The notes below the pieces were generated by a model. The model searched no databases and was not told the DNA's origin. It worked only from the letters and a program-made list of their open reading frames with translations. The position numbers were made by a program, and so were the translations under genes. Below are positions 49,646 through 62,055 of a stretch of DNA of 64,000 nt, in pieces; position 1 is the first letter of the stretch, and each line of letters starts with the position of its first letter. Source of the DNA: Nitrosomonadaceae bacterium (GTDB taxonomy: Bacteria > Pseudomonadota > Gammaproteobacteria > Burkholderiales > Nitrosomonadaceae); the NCBI GenBank assembly GCA_919902515.1, contig CAKKRD010000010.1, positions 1 to 64,000 of the forward strand, given 5' to 3'.

Positions 49646-50773
49646 TCAGCTTTCCTCGATGGCGAACAGCCGCCGGTATTCCCGGATCGCGTAACGATCG
49701 GTCATGCCGGCGATGTAGTCGGCGATGGCCTGATGCCCGTCCTGCTGGTACTTGATCTGGTGCTCTGGCGGAAGCAAACGGGTATCCGAGCTAAATGCAT
49801 TGAACAGCATTTCGATGGTATGCCGCGCTTTGTTGCTCATGCGCGCCACCTGATAGTGCCGGTAAAGATGGTCGCGCAGGAATTTCTTCAACTCCTGCTG
49901 TTCCAACCTGATTTTCTCACTGAAACCGATCAGTAGCGGGGCCATTCGCACCGCAGGCAGGTCTTCCAGCCGGGCGGCAGTGATGCTGGCCGCACTTTGT
50001 CTGATCAGATCCGCCACCAGGGTGTTGATCATGCGTCGCACGGTTTCATGAACCAGACGCCGTCCCGAGATCGCAGGATAAAGTTTTCTCACCATCGCCA
50101 GATGCCGTAAAAATATGCCGACTTGCTCCAGTTGCTCCTGAGCGATGAGGCCGGAACGCAGACCGTCGTCCACGTCGTGATTGTTATAGGCAATTTCATC
50201 GGCCAGATTGGCGAGCTGTGCTTCCAGTGACGGCCTTTGATTAGAGAGGAAGCGCTCGCCCACGTCCCCGAGTTTTTTGGCATTTTTCTTCGCGCAATGC
50301 TTAAGTATGCCTTCACGGGTTTCGAAGCACAGATTCAGACCGTCAAACGCGCCGTAACGCTCTTCCAGCACATCGACCACACGCAGGGATTGCAGATTGT
50401 GTTCAAAACCGCCATGATTTTTCATGCAGTCGTTCAGCGCATCCTGCCCGGCGTGACCGAATGGCGTATGCCCCAAATCATGCGCCAGGGCAATGGCTTC
50501 AACCAGGTCTTCGTTAAGATGCAGATTGCGCGCGACGGAGCGGCCGATTTGCGCCACTTCCAGGCTGTGGGTCAGACGGGTACGAAACAGGTCTCCTTCA
50601 TGATTGACGAAAACCTGGGTTTTGTACTCAAGCCGGCGGAATGCGGTGGAATGAATGATGCGATCACGGTCGCGCTGGAATTCACTGCGCCCGGACGGGG
50701 ATTCCTCCTGCACACGGCGGCCGCGTGAATTTGCCGACGATACTGCGTAAGGCGAGAACTTATGCATTGACAA
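49646..50773 (-). CDS. dgt: Deoxyguanosinetriphosphate triphosphohydrolase-like protein (HD domain)
   Basis: [43 protein letters not shown]. Confidence 0.93.
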   Translation of the reverse strand: MSMHKFSPYAVSSANSRGRRVQEESPSGRSEFQRDRDRIIHSTAFRRLEYKTQVFVNHEGDLFRTRLTHSLEVAQIGRSVARNLHLNEDLVEAIALAHDLGHTPFGHAGQDALNDCMKNHGGFEHNLQSLRVVDVLEERYGAFDGLNLCFETREGILKHCAKKNAKKLGDVGERFLSNQRPSLEAQLANLADEIAYNNHDVDDGLRSGLIAQEQLEQVGIFLRHLAMVRKLYPAISGRRLVHETVRRMINTLVADLIRQSAASITAARLEDLPAVRMAPLLIGFSEKIRLEQQELKKFLRDHLYRHYQVARMSNKARHTIEMLFNAFSSDTRLLPPEHQIKYQQDGHQAIADYIAGMTDRYAIREYRRLFAIEES

Positions 50774-51860
50774 TGCATTCCACCAGAGTGCCGGTTAGTA
50801 CAGCCGCGGGTACCTCGGCATGAATCACAGCTTCACCAATACGTTTGAGGAGAACAAAACGCATTTTCCCGCCTTCGACTTTTTTGTCCATTCCCATCAG
50901 GTGCAGGTATTTTTCCACACCAAGATCGGGCGCAACAACAGGAAGCCCGGCCTGCAGGTAAATCTTGCGGATGCGCCCGACTTCGGCTGTACTGATCAGG
51001 TGCATGCGCTGTGACAATTCCGCAGCCAGCAACGTGCCTGCTGCCACGGCTTCGCCGTGCAGCCACACGCCGTAGCCCATGCCATTTTCGATGGCATGAG
51101 CAAAGGTATGGCCAAGATTGAGCAGCGCCCTTACACCACTTTCGCGTTCGTCAGCCGCGACAACTTCGGCCTTGTTCATGCAACTTCGTCGAATTGCTTC
51201 GTTCAACACATCCGGATCGCGCGCTAGCAGCTTGGTCATATTCTGTTCCAGCCACTCGAAAAAGATGGGGTCCCGGATCAATCCATACTTGATGATCTCC
51301 GCAATGCCGGCACGTAATTCCCTCTCGGGCAAGGTGTCGAGTGTTGCGCTGTCCGCCACCACCACGCGCGGCTGATGAAAAGCACCGATCATGTTCTTGC
51401 CGAGCGGGTGATTGATGCCGGTCTTGCCGCCCACCGAAGAATCCACTTGCGCCAGCAGCGTGGTTGGAACCTGGATAAACGGCACTCCACGCAGATAAGT
51501 TGCGGCAGCGAACCCGGCCAGATCACCGATGACTCCGCCACCCAGCGCGATGACCGCAGTGTTGCGTTCACAGCGGTTTGATAGCAGAGCGTCGAAAATA
51601 AGATTCAACGTTTGCCAGTTTTTGTGCTCCTCACCGTCGGGAAGGATGATGGAGATAGCCGCTACCCCATGGCTTTCCAGTCCCATACGCAATCGTTCCA
51701 GGTAAAGCGGCGCCACCGTGGTGTTGGTGACGATGGCAACCCGCTTCTGCGGCAGGTAGGGCAGAATAAGGTCGGGCTGATCCAATATGCCAGCGCCGAT
51801 AAGTATCGGGTAGCTACGCTCGTTTGCTGCAGAGGCGAACTCTACCGTAATGGTTTGCAT
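50760..51860 (-). CDS. aroB: 3-dehydroquinate synthase
   Basis: [61 protein letters not shown]. Confidence 0.96.
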   Translation of the reverse strand: MQTITVEFASAANERSYPILIGAGILDQPDLILPYLPQKRVAIVTNTTVAPLYLERLRMGLESHGVAAISIILPDGEEHKNWQTLNLIFDALLSNRCERNTAVIALGGGVIGDLAGFAAATYLRGVPFIQVPTTLLAQVDSSVGGKTGINHPLGKNMIGAFHQPRVVVADSATLDTLPERELRAGIAEIIKYGLIRDPIFFEWLEQNMTKLLARDPDVLNEAIRRSCMNKAEVVAADERESGVRALLNLGHTFAHAIENGMGYGVWLHGEAVAAGTLLAAELSQRMHLISTAEVGRIRKIYLQAGLPVVAPDLGVEKYLHLMGMDKKVEGGKMRFVLLKRIGEAVIHAEVPAAVLTGTLVECIVNA

Positions 51861-51909
51861 GGTATTCGTATGGATTTCATGGGTGTTGCAACAAGACTGC
51901 CAAGGTGGA

Positions 51910-52506
51910 TCAAGGAACCTCTGAATAAGTCCCGTCTATGTTCAAATCAGCACCCGTTAGCTGTTGCGCGAGTGATTGAGTCAGTTGACGAGTACTCTGC
52001 GTTCCGCTTTCAACAATGATATGCGCTATTTCACAGTAAAGTGGATCACGTTGCGCGTAGAGCTCAGCCAGTTTGGCATGGGGATTCGGGGTCTGCAGCA
52101 GTGGCCGGCTCTTGTCGTGCCGGGTACGCCGCCACAGATCATCCACTGTGGCTCGCAGATAGACTACGGTACCATTACGCCTTAACAGCTCACGATTTTC
52201 CGCACTCAGTATTGCACCACCCCCTGTGGCCAGCACAATATTCTTTAATTTTACCAGTTCCTGTAGCATTTCCATCTCGCGCTTGCGAAAACCGGCCTCG
52301 CCTTCAATTTCAAAAATTACCGGTATGCCGACTCCGGTACGTTTCTGGATTTCACGATCTGAATCAAAAAATGTTTTATCCAGATGGCTGGCCAAAGACT
52401 TGCCGATGGTGGTTTTTCCCGCGCCCATCATGCCCACCAGAAAAATATTTCCGCCCGCTTCTGCCGCAGCATGGTCTGGCACCGTTGTCGCTTTAGCTGA
52501 ATTCAT
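51910..52506 (-). CDS. aroK: Shikimate kinase
   Basis: [44 protein letters not shown]. Confidence 0.95.
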   Translation of the reverse strand: MNSAKATTVPDHAAAEAGGNIFLVGMMGAGKTTIGKSLASHLDKTFFDSDREIQKRTGVGIPVIFEIEGEAGFRKREMEMLQELVKLKNIVLATGGGAILSAENRELLRRNGTVVYLRATVDDLWRRTRHDKSRPLLQTPNPHAKLAELYAQRDPLYCEIAHIIVESGTQSTRQLTQSLAQQLTGADLNIDGTYSEVP

Positions 52507-52593
52507 TCGGGCAATTGTAGCGGAAATGCCTGCATCCGCGTAAACACAAAAAACCGTAGCGGGCTTTGCCGAGGCTGGAGAAATTCTCCGTGG

Positions 52594-54732
52594 TCAGCGC
52601 ATATTAAGGCTGTCTTTCAATATGCGCGGGGTAACAAAAATCAGTAGTTCTGTTTTATTGTCCCTTATTGCGTTATTCCTGAACACGTTTCCAAGCAACG
52701 GAATATTTCCCAGCAGAGGCACCCTGTTGGTCAAAGTATTTTCGTCCCGGGAGAAAATACCGCCAATGACTACCGTCCCCCCATTCTCCACCAGTACCTG
52801 CGTGGTGATTTGCTTGGTATTGATGGTCGGCACACCAGTGGCTGTAATCGTGCCGATGCTGTCCTGATTGACGTTCAAGTTCATGATGACATTGTTGTCA
52901 GGCGTGATCTGTGGCGTAACCTTGAGGCGCAGTGTTGCATCCCTGAAGACAACGCTGGTGGCGCCGCTGCTGGTCGCCTGCTGGAAGGGTATGCGCGCAC
53001 CCTGTTCAATGGTGGCTTCAACCTGATCGGCAGTCACTATTCGCGGGCTGGCAATGACTTTGCCTCTGCCGTCAGTTTCCAGTGCGGACAACTCCAGGTT
53101 GACCAGAGTGCCATTATTGATCTTGATCAGGCTGAGGCCCAGTGTAAACGGCCCACCCAATGCGGCGGCGGCACCTGCAGCACCGATTGCTGGCATGTTG
53201 ACGTTATTAAACAGATTCGAGCCACTCGGGGAACCGCCAAGGGCCAAGGCGCTGGAACCCGTCTGAGGGCCGGAAATTCCGAGGCCGCCGACACTGTTAC
53301 TCTGAACACCGAAGCGGGCACCAAGATTACGGCTGAATGTGTCAATCGCCTCGACGATACGTGCCTCGATCATCACCTGCCGCACGGGTATGTCGATTTT
53401 TACGAGCAGTTTGCGCAGCTCTTCCAATTGCGTGGGCGTATCTCTCACAAACAAAGTGTTGGTGCGGGCATCCATCGCCACGCTGCCACGCTTGGACAAC
53501 ATCTTCTGCACCGGGTCAGCCAACATGGTTCTGATTACGTCGGCCTTCTGGTAACTCATCTGGAAACTCTCGGTGTGGATCGGCTCCAGATCGGAAATCT
53601 GCTGAAGGAACTCCAAATCAAGCTTCTCCTTGGTGGCAATTTCATCGCGTGGCGCAATCAGAATGACGTTACCGACTTGGCGCTGGCCCAATCCTTTGGC
53701 CTGAAGCATGATATCCAATGCCTGATCCCATGGGACATCCTTCAAACGCAGCGTAAGATTACCGGTGACTGTGTCGCTGGTGATGATATTGAGTCCGGTA
53801 AAATCAGCGATCACCTGCAGCACTGCGCGCACATCCACGTTCTGAAAATTGAGCGACAGCCTGTCGCCCTTGAAACCTCCACGGCCTGATTTTCCATTCG
53901 CGAGTCTGTCGAGATCCTCTGCCACCGGCTTCACTTTCAGAATAAATTTGGTATCCGTCTGATAAGCCGAATGTTCCCATGGCCCCTTGGATTCGATCAC
54001 CATGCGCACGTTTTCCCCATGCGTGAGGGTTTCGATGGTTTGTACCGGCGTGGCGAAATCCACTACATCCAGCCGCCGCTCCAGATTACGCGGCAGGGAT
54101 GCCTTGATGAATTCGACTACGATATTTTTTCCCTGCTGGCGCACATCAATTCCGATACCGGCATCCGACAAGTCCACCTGTACCAGCCCTTCACCGTCGG
54201 CACCGCGACGAAACTCCACATCCCGTAAACTGAGGAGCTGTGACCTGTCGGATTTGACTTCGGCAAAATGTGTGGCCGTACCGCTCACCGTGGGTTCAGC
54301 GATCACGCCCCGCAAGGTGATTAAAACGACTTTATCCTCGATTGCAGCAACATAATTCATCGGCCGAGACAGATTCATCACCAGACGGGTACGGCCTCCA
54401 ACCTGCACAATATTAAGGCTGCGCACTCCCCCTTCGTCAATTCTCAGAATATTCTTACCCAGTGCATTGGACGTGCTGAGGAAATCGAAATAAATCCGTG
54501 CCGAGTCTGAGTTGCTCAGGGAAATGCCAACGGGAGGGGCAGTCAGCGGCTGATTCATCGTCACCTTGACCACCGTCAGATTACCTTGAGCGGTGGAAAC
54601 ACTGATGTCTTCAATATTGTATTGCACAGCAGCAGCCGGTTCCGTGTCAGCCGCGATTGCGGGCGGGAGCATGGCCAATAACAAGATGCATCCCAGCCAC
54701 GCATAACGATTCATAACAGTCGGTGTGTTCAT
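52594..54732 (-). CDS. pilQ: Type IV pilus secretin
   Basis: AMIN domains, LNFQNVDVRAVLQVIADFTGLNIITSDTVTGN, VPLLGNIPLLGNVFRNNAIRDNKTELLIFVTPRIL. Confidence 0.96.
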   Translation of the reverse strand: MNTPTVMNRYAWLGCILLLAMLPPAIAADTEPAAAVQYNIEDISVSTAQGNLTVVKVTMNQPLTAPPVGISLSNSDSARIYFDFLSTSNALGKNILRIDEGGVRSLNIVQVGGRTRLVMNLSRPMNYVAAIEDKVVLITLRGVIAEPTVSGTATHFAEVKSDRSQLLSLRDVEFRRGADGEGLVQVDLSDAGIGIDVRQQGKNIVVEFIKASLPRNLERRLDVVDFATPVQTIETLTHGENVRMVIESKGPWEHSAYQTDTKFILKVKPVAEDLDRLANGKSGRGGFKGDRLSLNFQNVDVRAVLQVIADFTGLNIITSDTVTGNLTLRLKDVPWDQALDIMLQAKGLGQRQVGNVILIAPRDEIATKEKLDLEFLQQISDLEPIHTESFQMSYQKADVIRTMLADPVQKMLSKRGSVAMDARTNTLFVRDTPTQLEELRKLLVKIDIPVRQVMIEARIVEAIDTFSRNLGARFGVQSNSVGGLGISGPQTGSSALALGGSPSGSNLFNNVNMPAIGAAGAAAALGGPFTLGLSLIKINNGTLVNLELSALETDGRGKVIASPRIVTADQVEATIEQGARIPFQQATSSGATSVVFRDATLRLKVTPQITPDNNVIMNLNVNQDSIGTITATGVPTINTKQITTQVLVENGGTVVIGGIFSRDENTLTNRVPLLGNIPLLGNVFRNNAIRDNKTELLIFVTPRILKDSLNMR

Positions 54733-55253
54733 TGACTTCGCTCCTGATCTTCCAGTATTAGGGTGCTGACACGTTCTGCCCAGTCACCGGTATTGTCTTG
54801 CACGATTTCTTTAAGCCTAACCTCGGATTCCGAGATTGCGGTTATCGACCCGAAATCCTGACCCAGATAGCCACCCACTCTGACCCGGTGGAGGGTATTG
54901 TCCGGTGTCCTGATCAGTGCGTAGATCGCCTTATTTTGTTGCAACGAGCCAACCATTTTCAGGCTCTCCAGCGGGAAGCTTTCCAGAAACTCCTTGCGTC
55001 GCTTCAGATCTGGCTGGAGTCCACCGCCGCCACTTTTCATCGACTCGCTCTTGCGCGGCTTGAATGGATCGGGAATATCGAATGCGTCATAGGGATAGCG
55101 CTCATAGGGCTTGATCACGGGTGGCGGAACCACCTTGCCATGCAGATCTTTGCCGGAATCTCTGATGAATTGATCCAGATCGCTATAGGTACTCTCAGCG
55201 CAAGCAGATAGCGCTAATGAAATCAGCAGCGGCAGATGAGACCGCTGCATCAT
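54729..55253 (-). CDS. pilP: Type IV pilus lipoprotein
   Basis: ISLALSACAES lipobox, DIPDPFKP, VRVGGYLGQDFGSI; between pilO and pilQ. Confidence 0.93.
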   Translation of the reverse strand: MMQRSHLPLLISLALSACAESTYSDLDQFIRDSGKDLHGKVVPPPVIKPYERYPYDAFDIPDPFKPRKSESMKSGGGGLQPDLKRRKEFLESFPLESLKMVGSLQQNKAIYALIRTPDNTLHRVRVGGYLGQDFGSITAISESEVRLKEIVQDNTGDWAERVSTLILEDQERSQ

Positions 55254-55885
55254 TTCTTACCCTCAGCCGCCAGTGCGGCAGCCTTTTTCTGCTTTGCCAC
55301 CTCTTCCTCATCGAGATAGCGAAACGTTTTGGCCGTGGCATCCAGCACCAAGTCTCCTTTAGTGTCGGGAGCAATACTTATATTGTTCAGCGTTACGATA
55401 CGCGGCAACTGCGCGATGTCGCTGGCAAATGCACCGATGTCGTGGTAGCTGCCGGTGACACGAACCGTGATAGGCAGCTCAGCGTAAAACTCTGTCATGG
55501 TCTCGCTGGCCGCCGGCCTGAACAACTCAAACTGCAAGCCACGTCCCAGCCCTGCCTGATTGATGTCTATCAGCAGTGCATCCATTTCGGATTTGCTCGG
55601 CAGTTGTTTTAACAAGGTACCGAGAGACTGTTCGATATCCTGTAATTGCTGTCGCAAAATATCCAGATTGGCCGCATTCCTTCTCTTTGCTAGATAGGCT
55701 TCTTTCAGTTCCGTTTCTTCTGTCTTGGCCCGATCCAGAATTTCCCACTGCCCCTGCCAATCCAGCATAACGCCTACAGCAATGATCGCCATCAGCAACG
55801 TGGCGAGGGCGCCGGCTTTTATGCTCGCAGGCCAGCCGCCCGGATCACGGGGATTGAGTAGTCTTATTTCTTCGGATAGGCTCAT
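55250..55885 (-). CDS. pilO: Type IV pilus inner-membrane protein
   Basis: LLKQLPSKSEMDALLIDINQAGLGRGLQFELF; operon position. Confidence 0.94.
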   Translation of the reverse strand: MSLSEEIRLLNPRDPGGWPASIKAGALATLLMAIIAVGVMLDWQGQWEILDRAKTEETELKEAYLAKRRNAANLDILRQQLQDIEQSLGTLLKQLPSKSEMDALLIDINQAGLGRGLQFELFRPAASETMTEFYAELPITVRVTGSYHDIGAFASDIAQLPRIVTLNNISIAPDTKGDLVLDATAKTFRYLDEEEVAKQKKAAALAAEGKK

Positions 55886-55891
55886 GGCGAT

Positions 55892-56491
55892 TTAATTTGT
55901 TGGCTTTTCTACAGGTTTTGCCAAATCCGCAGACGGAATCTTGTCATCGGCATTCCCGGACAGCTTTACATTAAGATTGAACTCGTTGAGGCGGGCGTTA
56001 TTCACCGTAGCAACCTTGATTTCAATCAATGATGGCGCTTCTAGCCAGGGTGACGATTCCAGATTGCGCATCAGAACCGACACCCGTGAACTGGACTGGG
56101 CATACCCTGCCAGATTAATGTCATGGTTGGTCTGCTTGATGCTACTGAGATAGACCCCGTCTGGAAGCAGCCGCACCAACTGATCCAGCAAATGCACCAC
56201 TTCAACCCGGTCGTCCTGCAAAGTCTCGACCACTCTCTTGCGCGCCAGCAGCGCATCTGTTAGCTCCTTGATTTTCTTGATCTCTTCGATTTTCTTATCA
56301 AGAATAACAATCTGCTCTTTCATGTAATTGTTGCGCCCATTCTGGTATTCTATTTGTCCAACGATCGCAACGTGGGCCGCAGCGACAATTACGAGTCCCA
56401 GTATGAATGTCACTCCAGCCAGCACAGCGATTTGCTGCTGTCTCGCCTTGCGCTTGAGTTCACGGTGAGGGAGCAGGTTGATACGGATCAT
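55892..56491 (-). CDS. pilN: Type IV pilus assembly protein
   Basis: MIRINLLPHRELKRKARQQQ; operon position. Confidence 0.94.
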   Translation of the reverse strand: MIRINLLPHRELKRKARQQQIAVLAGVTFILGLVIVAAAHVAIVGQIEYQNGRNNYMKEQIVILDKKIEEIKKIKELTDALLARKRVVETLQDDRVEVVHLLDQLVRLLPDGVYLSSIKQTNHDINLAGYAQSSSRVSVLMRNLESSPWLEAPSLIEIKVATVNNARLNEFNLNVKLSGNADDKIPSADLAKPVEKPTN

Positions 56492-57591
56492 GATCGATCA
56501 AAACTTCGCAAAGCCAGACCACAGGCGACCAGAAGCGAAGGGGCATCGGCACTCAGTTGTTTCGGTGTAACCCGGCTGGATAGTTCCATGCCGATGAAAG
56601 GATTGACGACCAGGGTGCCAACTTGAGTGCGGGCCGCAATAATCTCGTCCAACTCCGGGATGACGGCGCACCCACCTGCCAGGAAGATGTAATTGACAGC
56701 GGTGAACTGGGTCGAGGTGAAGAAAAATTGCAGGGCACGAGCCACTTCCAGCGCCAGGGTTTCGCGGAATGGCTGTAACACGCTGGTCTTATAATTATCG
56801 GGAAGTTCGCCGCTGCGCTTGGCGGCTTCCGCTTCTTCCGGCGTAAGATTGAAATGGCTTTGAATTTCCTGGGTAAGTTGGTCGCCGCCAAACGGTTGAT
56901 TACGCATATAGACCGATTGCCCATTACGCAATACATTGATGCTTATACCCGTGGCGCCAATGTCGACAAGCGCAATGATCTGGTCTTTTCCGCCGCCCGG
57001 AAGCCGGTTCTCAATCAACTCGAAAGCAGCCTGCGCGGCATACGGCTCAACGTCCATGACCACAGCCTTCAGACCAGCAGTCAGCGCCACAGCTACCCGG
57101 TCCTCCACTTTTTCCTTGCGCGAGGCAGCAATCAGTACTTCCACTTCTTCCGGATTGCCGGGTGCTGGCCCCACCACCTGAAAATCGAGGTTTACCTCAT
57201 CCAGCGCGAAGGGAATATACTGGTTGGCCTCGGTCTCGACCTGGAAAAGCAGATCTTCTTCCCGCTGCCCTGCCGGAACGATGATTTTCTTGGTGATCAC
57301 TGCTGCCGCCGGCAACGCCAGGGCAACCGTCTTAAGCCGTGTTCCCATGCGCTTCCAGCCGCGCCGCAGGCTTTCACTTACCGCTTCCAGGCTGACGATA
57401 TTGCCATCCAGCATGGCATCCCTGGGCAAGGGCTCGATCGCGTAACGTTCGACCCGATAAACGTTACTGTTCTTTCCGGCCATGGAAAGTTCAACCATCT
57501 TCACCGAAGACGAGCTGATATCCACACCTATCAGCGATGGCGGCCTCGTTTGAAGAAAGGTAAAATCTATGTCAATCTTTCCATTTAACAT
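56488..57591 (-). CDS. pilM: Type IV pilus assembly ATPase-fold protein
   Basis: LIGVDISSSSVKMVELS, ALVDIGATGISINVLRNG, IFLAGGCAVIPELDE. Confidence 0.95.
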   Translation of the reverse strand: MLNGKIDIDFTFLQTRPPSLIGVDISSSSVKMVELSMAGKNSNVYRVERYAIEPLPRDAMLDGNIVSLEAVSESLRRGWKRMGTRLKTVALALPAAAVITKKIIVPAGQREEDLLFQVETEANQYIPFALDEVNLDFQVVGPAPGNPEEVEVLIAASRKEKVEDRVAVALTAGLKAVVMDVEPYAAQAAFELIENRLPGGGKDQIIALVDIGATGISINVLRNGQSVYMRNQPFGGDQLTQEIQSHFNLTPEEAEAAKRSGELPDNYKTSVLQPFRETLALEVARALQFFFTSTQFTAVNYIFLAGGCAVIPELDEIIAARTQVGTLVVNPFIGMELSSRVTPKQLSADAPSLLVACGLALRSFDRS

Positions 57592-57734
57592 TAGTTAGTT
57601 AGGAGCAATGCATATAAAATAGATTAAATGCTCTTGGCAACTATAACGCATATAAAGCATTTTACCAACACACCCCCTATAATGGCTTACGTTTATTGTG
57701 GCTTTTTTTGAGAACAAGCCATTTGCGGAAAAAC

Positions 57735-57748
57735 GGGGTATATACCCC
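57735..57748. promoter_or_regulatory. Perfect 14-bp palindrome GGGGTATATACCCC adjacent to a TATAAT (57750-57755)
   Basis: Direct reading of the pilM/mrcA divergent intergenic region. Confidence 0.5.
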
Positions 57749-57799
57749 TTATAATTCAAAGATGTTTATTTTGACCCATCACTTCAAAGCTTATTTTTC

Positions 57800-60118
57800 A
57801 TGCTAGCACGCTGGTGGCTTTACCCAATCGTCGCTTTGTTGGGGCTGAGCCTGCTCGGCGCCCTGCTGGTTGGATTCGCGGTGCTGGTTACCCTCCCCAC
57901 GCTGCCATCGCTTGAAGCGCTGACTGACTACCGTCCAAAGATTCCGTTACGGGTCTATAGTGCCGAAGGCGTGCTGATGGGGGAGTTCGGCGAGGAGCGC
58001 CGCGCCGTGGTGAAAGTCAGCGAGGTGCCGGAACGCCTCAAACAGGCGATTCTGGCAGCAGAAGATGATCGCTTTTACCAGCACGGCGGGGTGGATTACG
58101 CGGGTGTGCTGCGCGCAGCTTATTCCAATTTCACCTCCGGTGGTGTCCGTCAGGGCGCCAGCACCATCACCATGCAGGTGGCGCGGAATTTTTTCCTGAC
58201 CAAGGAAAAAACCCTAACACGAAAATTCAGCGAAGCTCTGCTTGCATTCAAGATTGAACACAGCTTGAGCAAGGATGAAATCCTCGAGCTCTACATCAAC
58301 CAGATTTATCTCGGTCAGCGTGCCTATGGTTTCGCTTCCGCAGCACAGGTCTACTTCGGCAAAACCCTGGCTGATATCAACCTGGCTGAAGCTGCCATGC
58401 TGGCGGGCCTGCCCAAAGCGCCTTCGCACTACAACCCGATAGTCAATCCCAAGCGCGCCAAAACGCGGCAGCTCTACGTGCTGCGGCGCATGCATGAACT
58501 CGGTCATATTCCCACTCAGGAATTCAAGGAGACCGGGGAACAGCCACTGCGGATCAAGCGCAAATCACAGGAATTCCCGATACGAGCTGAGTATGTAGCC
58601 GAAATGGTGCGCCAAGCGGTCTATGACCGCTATCAGGAAGAAACCTACATCAGAGGTTTCAAAGTCTATACGACTGTGCGGCAACTGGATCAGCAGGCGG
58701 CTTACCAGTCTCTGCGCCAGGGTGTGATGGATTATGACCGGCGTCGCGGCTATCGCGGTCCGGAAGCAGTTGTTGATTTGCCGAAAAACGGTGCAAATCA
58801 GGAAGAGGCGCTGGAAAATGTGGTGCAGGATATGATCGACAGCGATGACATTTATGCTGCTGTGGTGCTGACTGCCGACTCCAAATCCGTGCATGCTTAC
58901 CGCAGAGGGGGGGAGAACATCGAGATCACTGGCGACGGTCTCAAATTCGCGCATAAATTCCTTGCCGACACGGTAGCCGCCAGTCAACAGCGTATCCGTC
59001 CCGGGGCGCTAATCCGGGTACAGAAAAACGAAAAAGATGCATGGCAAATTGTGCAACTTCCCCAAGTTGAAGCTTCGCTGGTTTCTATCGATCCGCAAGA
59101 TGGGGCAATTCGCGCGCTGGTGGGCGGATTTGACTTCAACCGCAATCAGTTCAACCACGTCACACAGGCTTGGCGCCAACCGGGCTCCAGCTTGAAACCC
59201 TTCATTTATTCAGCCGCACTGGAAAAGGGCTTTACCCCGGCAACTGTCATTAACGATGCGCCGCTTTCCTTTAGCGCTGCCGAAACGGGCAGCAAACTGT
59301 GGGAACCAAGGAATTTCGATGGCAAGTACGAGGGGCCATTACGCATGCGCGAAGCGCTTGCCAAATCCAAGAATATGGTGTCGATTCGTATTCTCCAAGC
59401 CATTGGCGTCCAGTATGCCCAAGATTATATCTCCCGCTTTGGTTTTGACCCCAGCATGCACCCGCCTTACATGACTATGGCATTAGGTGCGGGGTCCGTG
59501 ACGCCGATGCAGATGGCGGTGGGTTACACAACGTTCGCCAATGGCGGTTTCCGCATCGCACCCTATTTCATCGAGCGTATCGAGGATGAAAAGGGCAATG
59601 TACTGGAACAGGCGCAACCAGCGCGGGTAACAAAAAACGCCGCGCAGGTCATAGACCCGCGCAATGCTTTTCTTATGACCAACATGATGCAAGATGTGGT
59701 GGAGCGAGGCACTGCGACCAGAGCAAAGCAGCTTAGCCGTACTGATCTGGCTGGAAAAACCGGCACCACCAATGATCATATCGATGCCTGGTTTTGTGGT
59801 TACCAGGCCAATCTGGTCGCAGTGGCCTGGATCGGTTTCGACAATCCAAGATCATTGGGTGATAACGAAACCGGAGGTCGGGCTGCCCTGCCCATATGGA
59901 TGGGTTATATGAGTAAGGTGTTGCAGAATGTCCCCATGGCCATCTATACACTCCCCCGAGGCGTTACGATGACCAGAATCAATCCGGTAACCGGTCTGAG
60001 AGAAGCGCATGGCGCAATGACAGAGTATTTTCTGCAAGAGCAGTTGCCGCCGGAAGCCAGCCGCGATGATGATGACGTCGCCAAACCGTCAGGCGATGTG
60101 CCGGATCGGTTGTTGTAG
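57800..60118 (+). CDS. mrcA: Penicillin-binding protein 1A
   Basis: GT51 motifs AILAAEDDRFYQHGGVDY, GASTITMQVARNFFLTKEKTLTRK; transpeptidase QPGSSLKPFIYSAAL, GKTGTTNDHIDAWF. Confidence 0.95.
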   Translation: MLARWWLYPIVALLGLSLLGALLVGFAVLVTLPTLPSLEALTDYRPKIPLRVYSAEGVLMGEFGEERRAVVKVSEVPERLKQAILAAEDDRFYQHGGVDYAGVLRAAYSNFTSGGVRQGASTITMQVARNFFLTKEKTLTRKFSEALLAFKIEHSLSKDEILELYINQIYLGQRAYGFASAAQVYFGKTLADINLAEAAMLAGLPKAPSHYNPIVNPKRAKTRQLYVLRRMHELGHIPTQEFKETGEQPLRIKRKSQEFPIRAEYVAEMVRQAVYDRYQEETYIRGFKVYTTVRQLDQQAAYQSLRQGVMDYDRRRGYRGPEAVVDLPKNGANQEEALENVVQDMIDSDDIYAAVVLTADSKSVHAYRRGGENIEITGDGLKFAHKFLADTVAASQQRIRPGALIRVQKNEKDAWQIVQLPQVEASLVSIDPQDGAIRALVGGFDFNRNQFNHVTQAWRQPGSSLKPFIYSAALEKGFTPATVINDAPLSFSAAETGSKLWEPRNFDGKYEGPLRMREALAKSKNMVSIRILQAIGVQYAQDYISRFGFDPSMHPPYMTMALGAGSVTPMQMAVGYTTFANGGFRIAPYFIERIEDEKGNVLEQAQPARVTKNAAQVIDPRNAFLMTNMMQDVVERGTATRAKQLSRTDLAGKTGTTNDHIDAWFCGYQANLVAVAWIGFDNPRSLGDNETGGRAALPIWMGYMSKVLQNVPMAIYTLPRGVTMTRINPVTGLREAHGAMTEYFLQEQLPPEASRDDDDVAKPSGDVPDRLL

Positions 60119-60154
60119 CAGCACCCAGGCCATCACGCTACTCGCGACCATCCT

Positions 60155-61195
<1,041 letters not shown>

Positions 61196-61306
61196 TTAAC
61201 AAAAATTTAAGATTCCGGGAACTTGTTCCATGACTCTATCGTCTTATTGACAGACGATGTTTGACTGTCTCCCGCTTCCCCTCCCTGAGCGGGGCCTTAA
61301 TACTTG

Positions 61307-61993
61307 TTAAGGCAGTTTGCCCCCGGTTTTATTCCCCTTTAACCGGGGGTTTTTTATTTCAGGCTTAGCCGTCGGATTTGATTCCAGAGTCAAAGCTGCG
61401 TCCAATTCAAGCCAGCTTCCCAGCACGGTAGTAGCCTCTTCGACACCTTCTTTGGCCAGACTGGAAAAGAGTTGCGTGCTGCATTGTGGATAGCTTTCCT
61501 GCAAAAAAACCTGCACCTCCTTAAGAGTCTTTCTGGCCTGCTGCCGGGTAAGTTTGTCCGCCTTGGTAAGTATCACATGCACCGCTTTCCCGGTTGGCGC
61601 AAACCAATCCAGCATCCGCTGGTCAAGCGGGGTTAAAGGATGACGCACATCCATGATAAGCACCATGCCGTGAAGCGACTCCCTGGCTTGCAGATAGGTG
61701 CTAAGCAGGTGTTCCCAGTGCTGGCGGATTTCCAGCGGCACCTTGGCATAGCCGTAGCCAGGAAGATCGACCAGAAAACGATCATTTCCCAGTTGAAAAA
61801 AGTTGATATGCTGAGTACGCCCCGGTGTCTTGCTGACAAAGGCGAGACGGCCGCGATTGGCCAGGGTGTTGATAACACTCGATTTGCCTGCGTTAGAACG
61901 TCCGGCAAAGGCAATCTCCACTCCGCCGGGCAGCGGCAAATCCCGCAGGTGATTGACGGTGGTGTAGAAAGTCGCGTGTTGAAAAAGAGACAT
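61307..61993 (-). CDS. engB: Ribosome biogenesis GTP-binding protein YihA/YsxC
   Basis: [54 protein letters not shown]. Confidence 0.95.
   Translation of the reverse strand: MSLFQHATFYTTVNHLRDLPLPGGVEIAFAGRSNAGKSSVINTLANRGRLAFVSKTPGRTQHINFFQLGNDRFLVDLPGYGYAKVPLEIRQHWEHLLSTYLQARESLHGMVLIMDVRHPLTPLDQRMLDWFAPTGKAVHVILTKADKLTRQQARKTLKEVQVFLQESYPQCSTQLFSSLAKEGVEEATTVLGSWLELDAALTLESNPTAKPEIKNPRLKGNKTGGKLP
61320..61355 (+). terminator. Terminator-like hairpin on the plus strand, inside the 3' end of engB (antisense to it)
   Basis: CCCCCGGTT (61320-61328) / AACCGGGGG (61341-61349), 9-bp perfect stem followed by T6 (61350-61355). Confidence 0.6.
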
Positions 61994-62055
61994 GGATTTC
62001 CGGATCAGAGGTAGTGGAACTGGAAAATTAATTGTTGGCCGTACGGCAACTGAAC

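Noticed and set aside
61320-61355. Hairpin as the terminator of engB
   Set aside because: It lies within the coding sequence before the stop and its T-tract is on the opposite strand.
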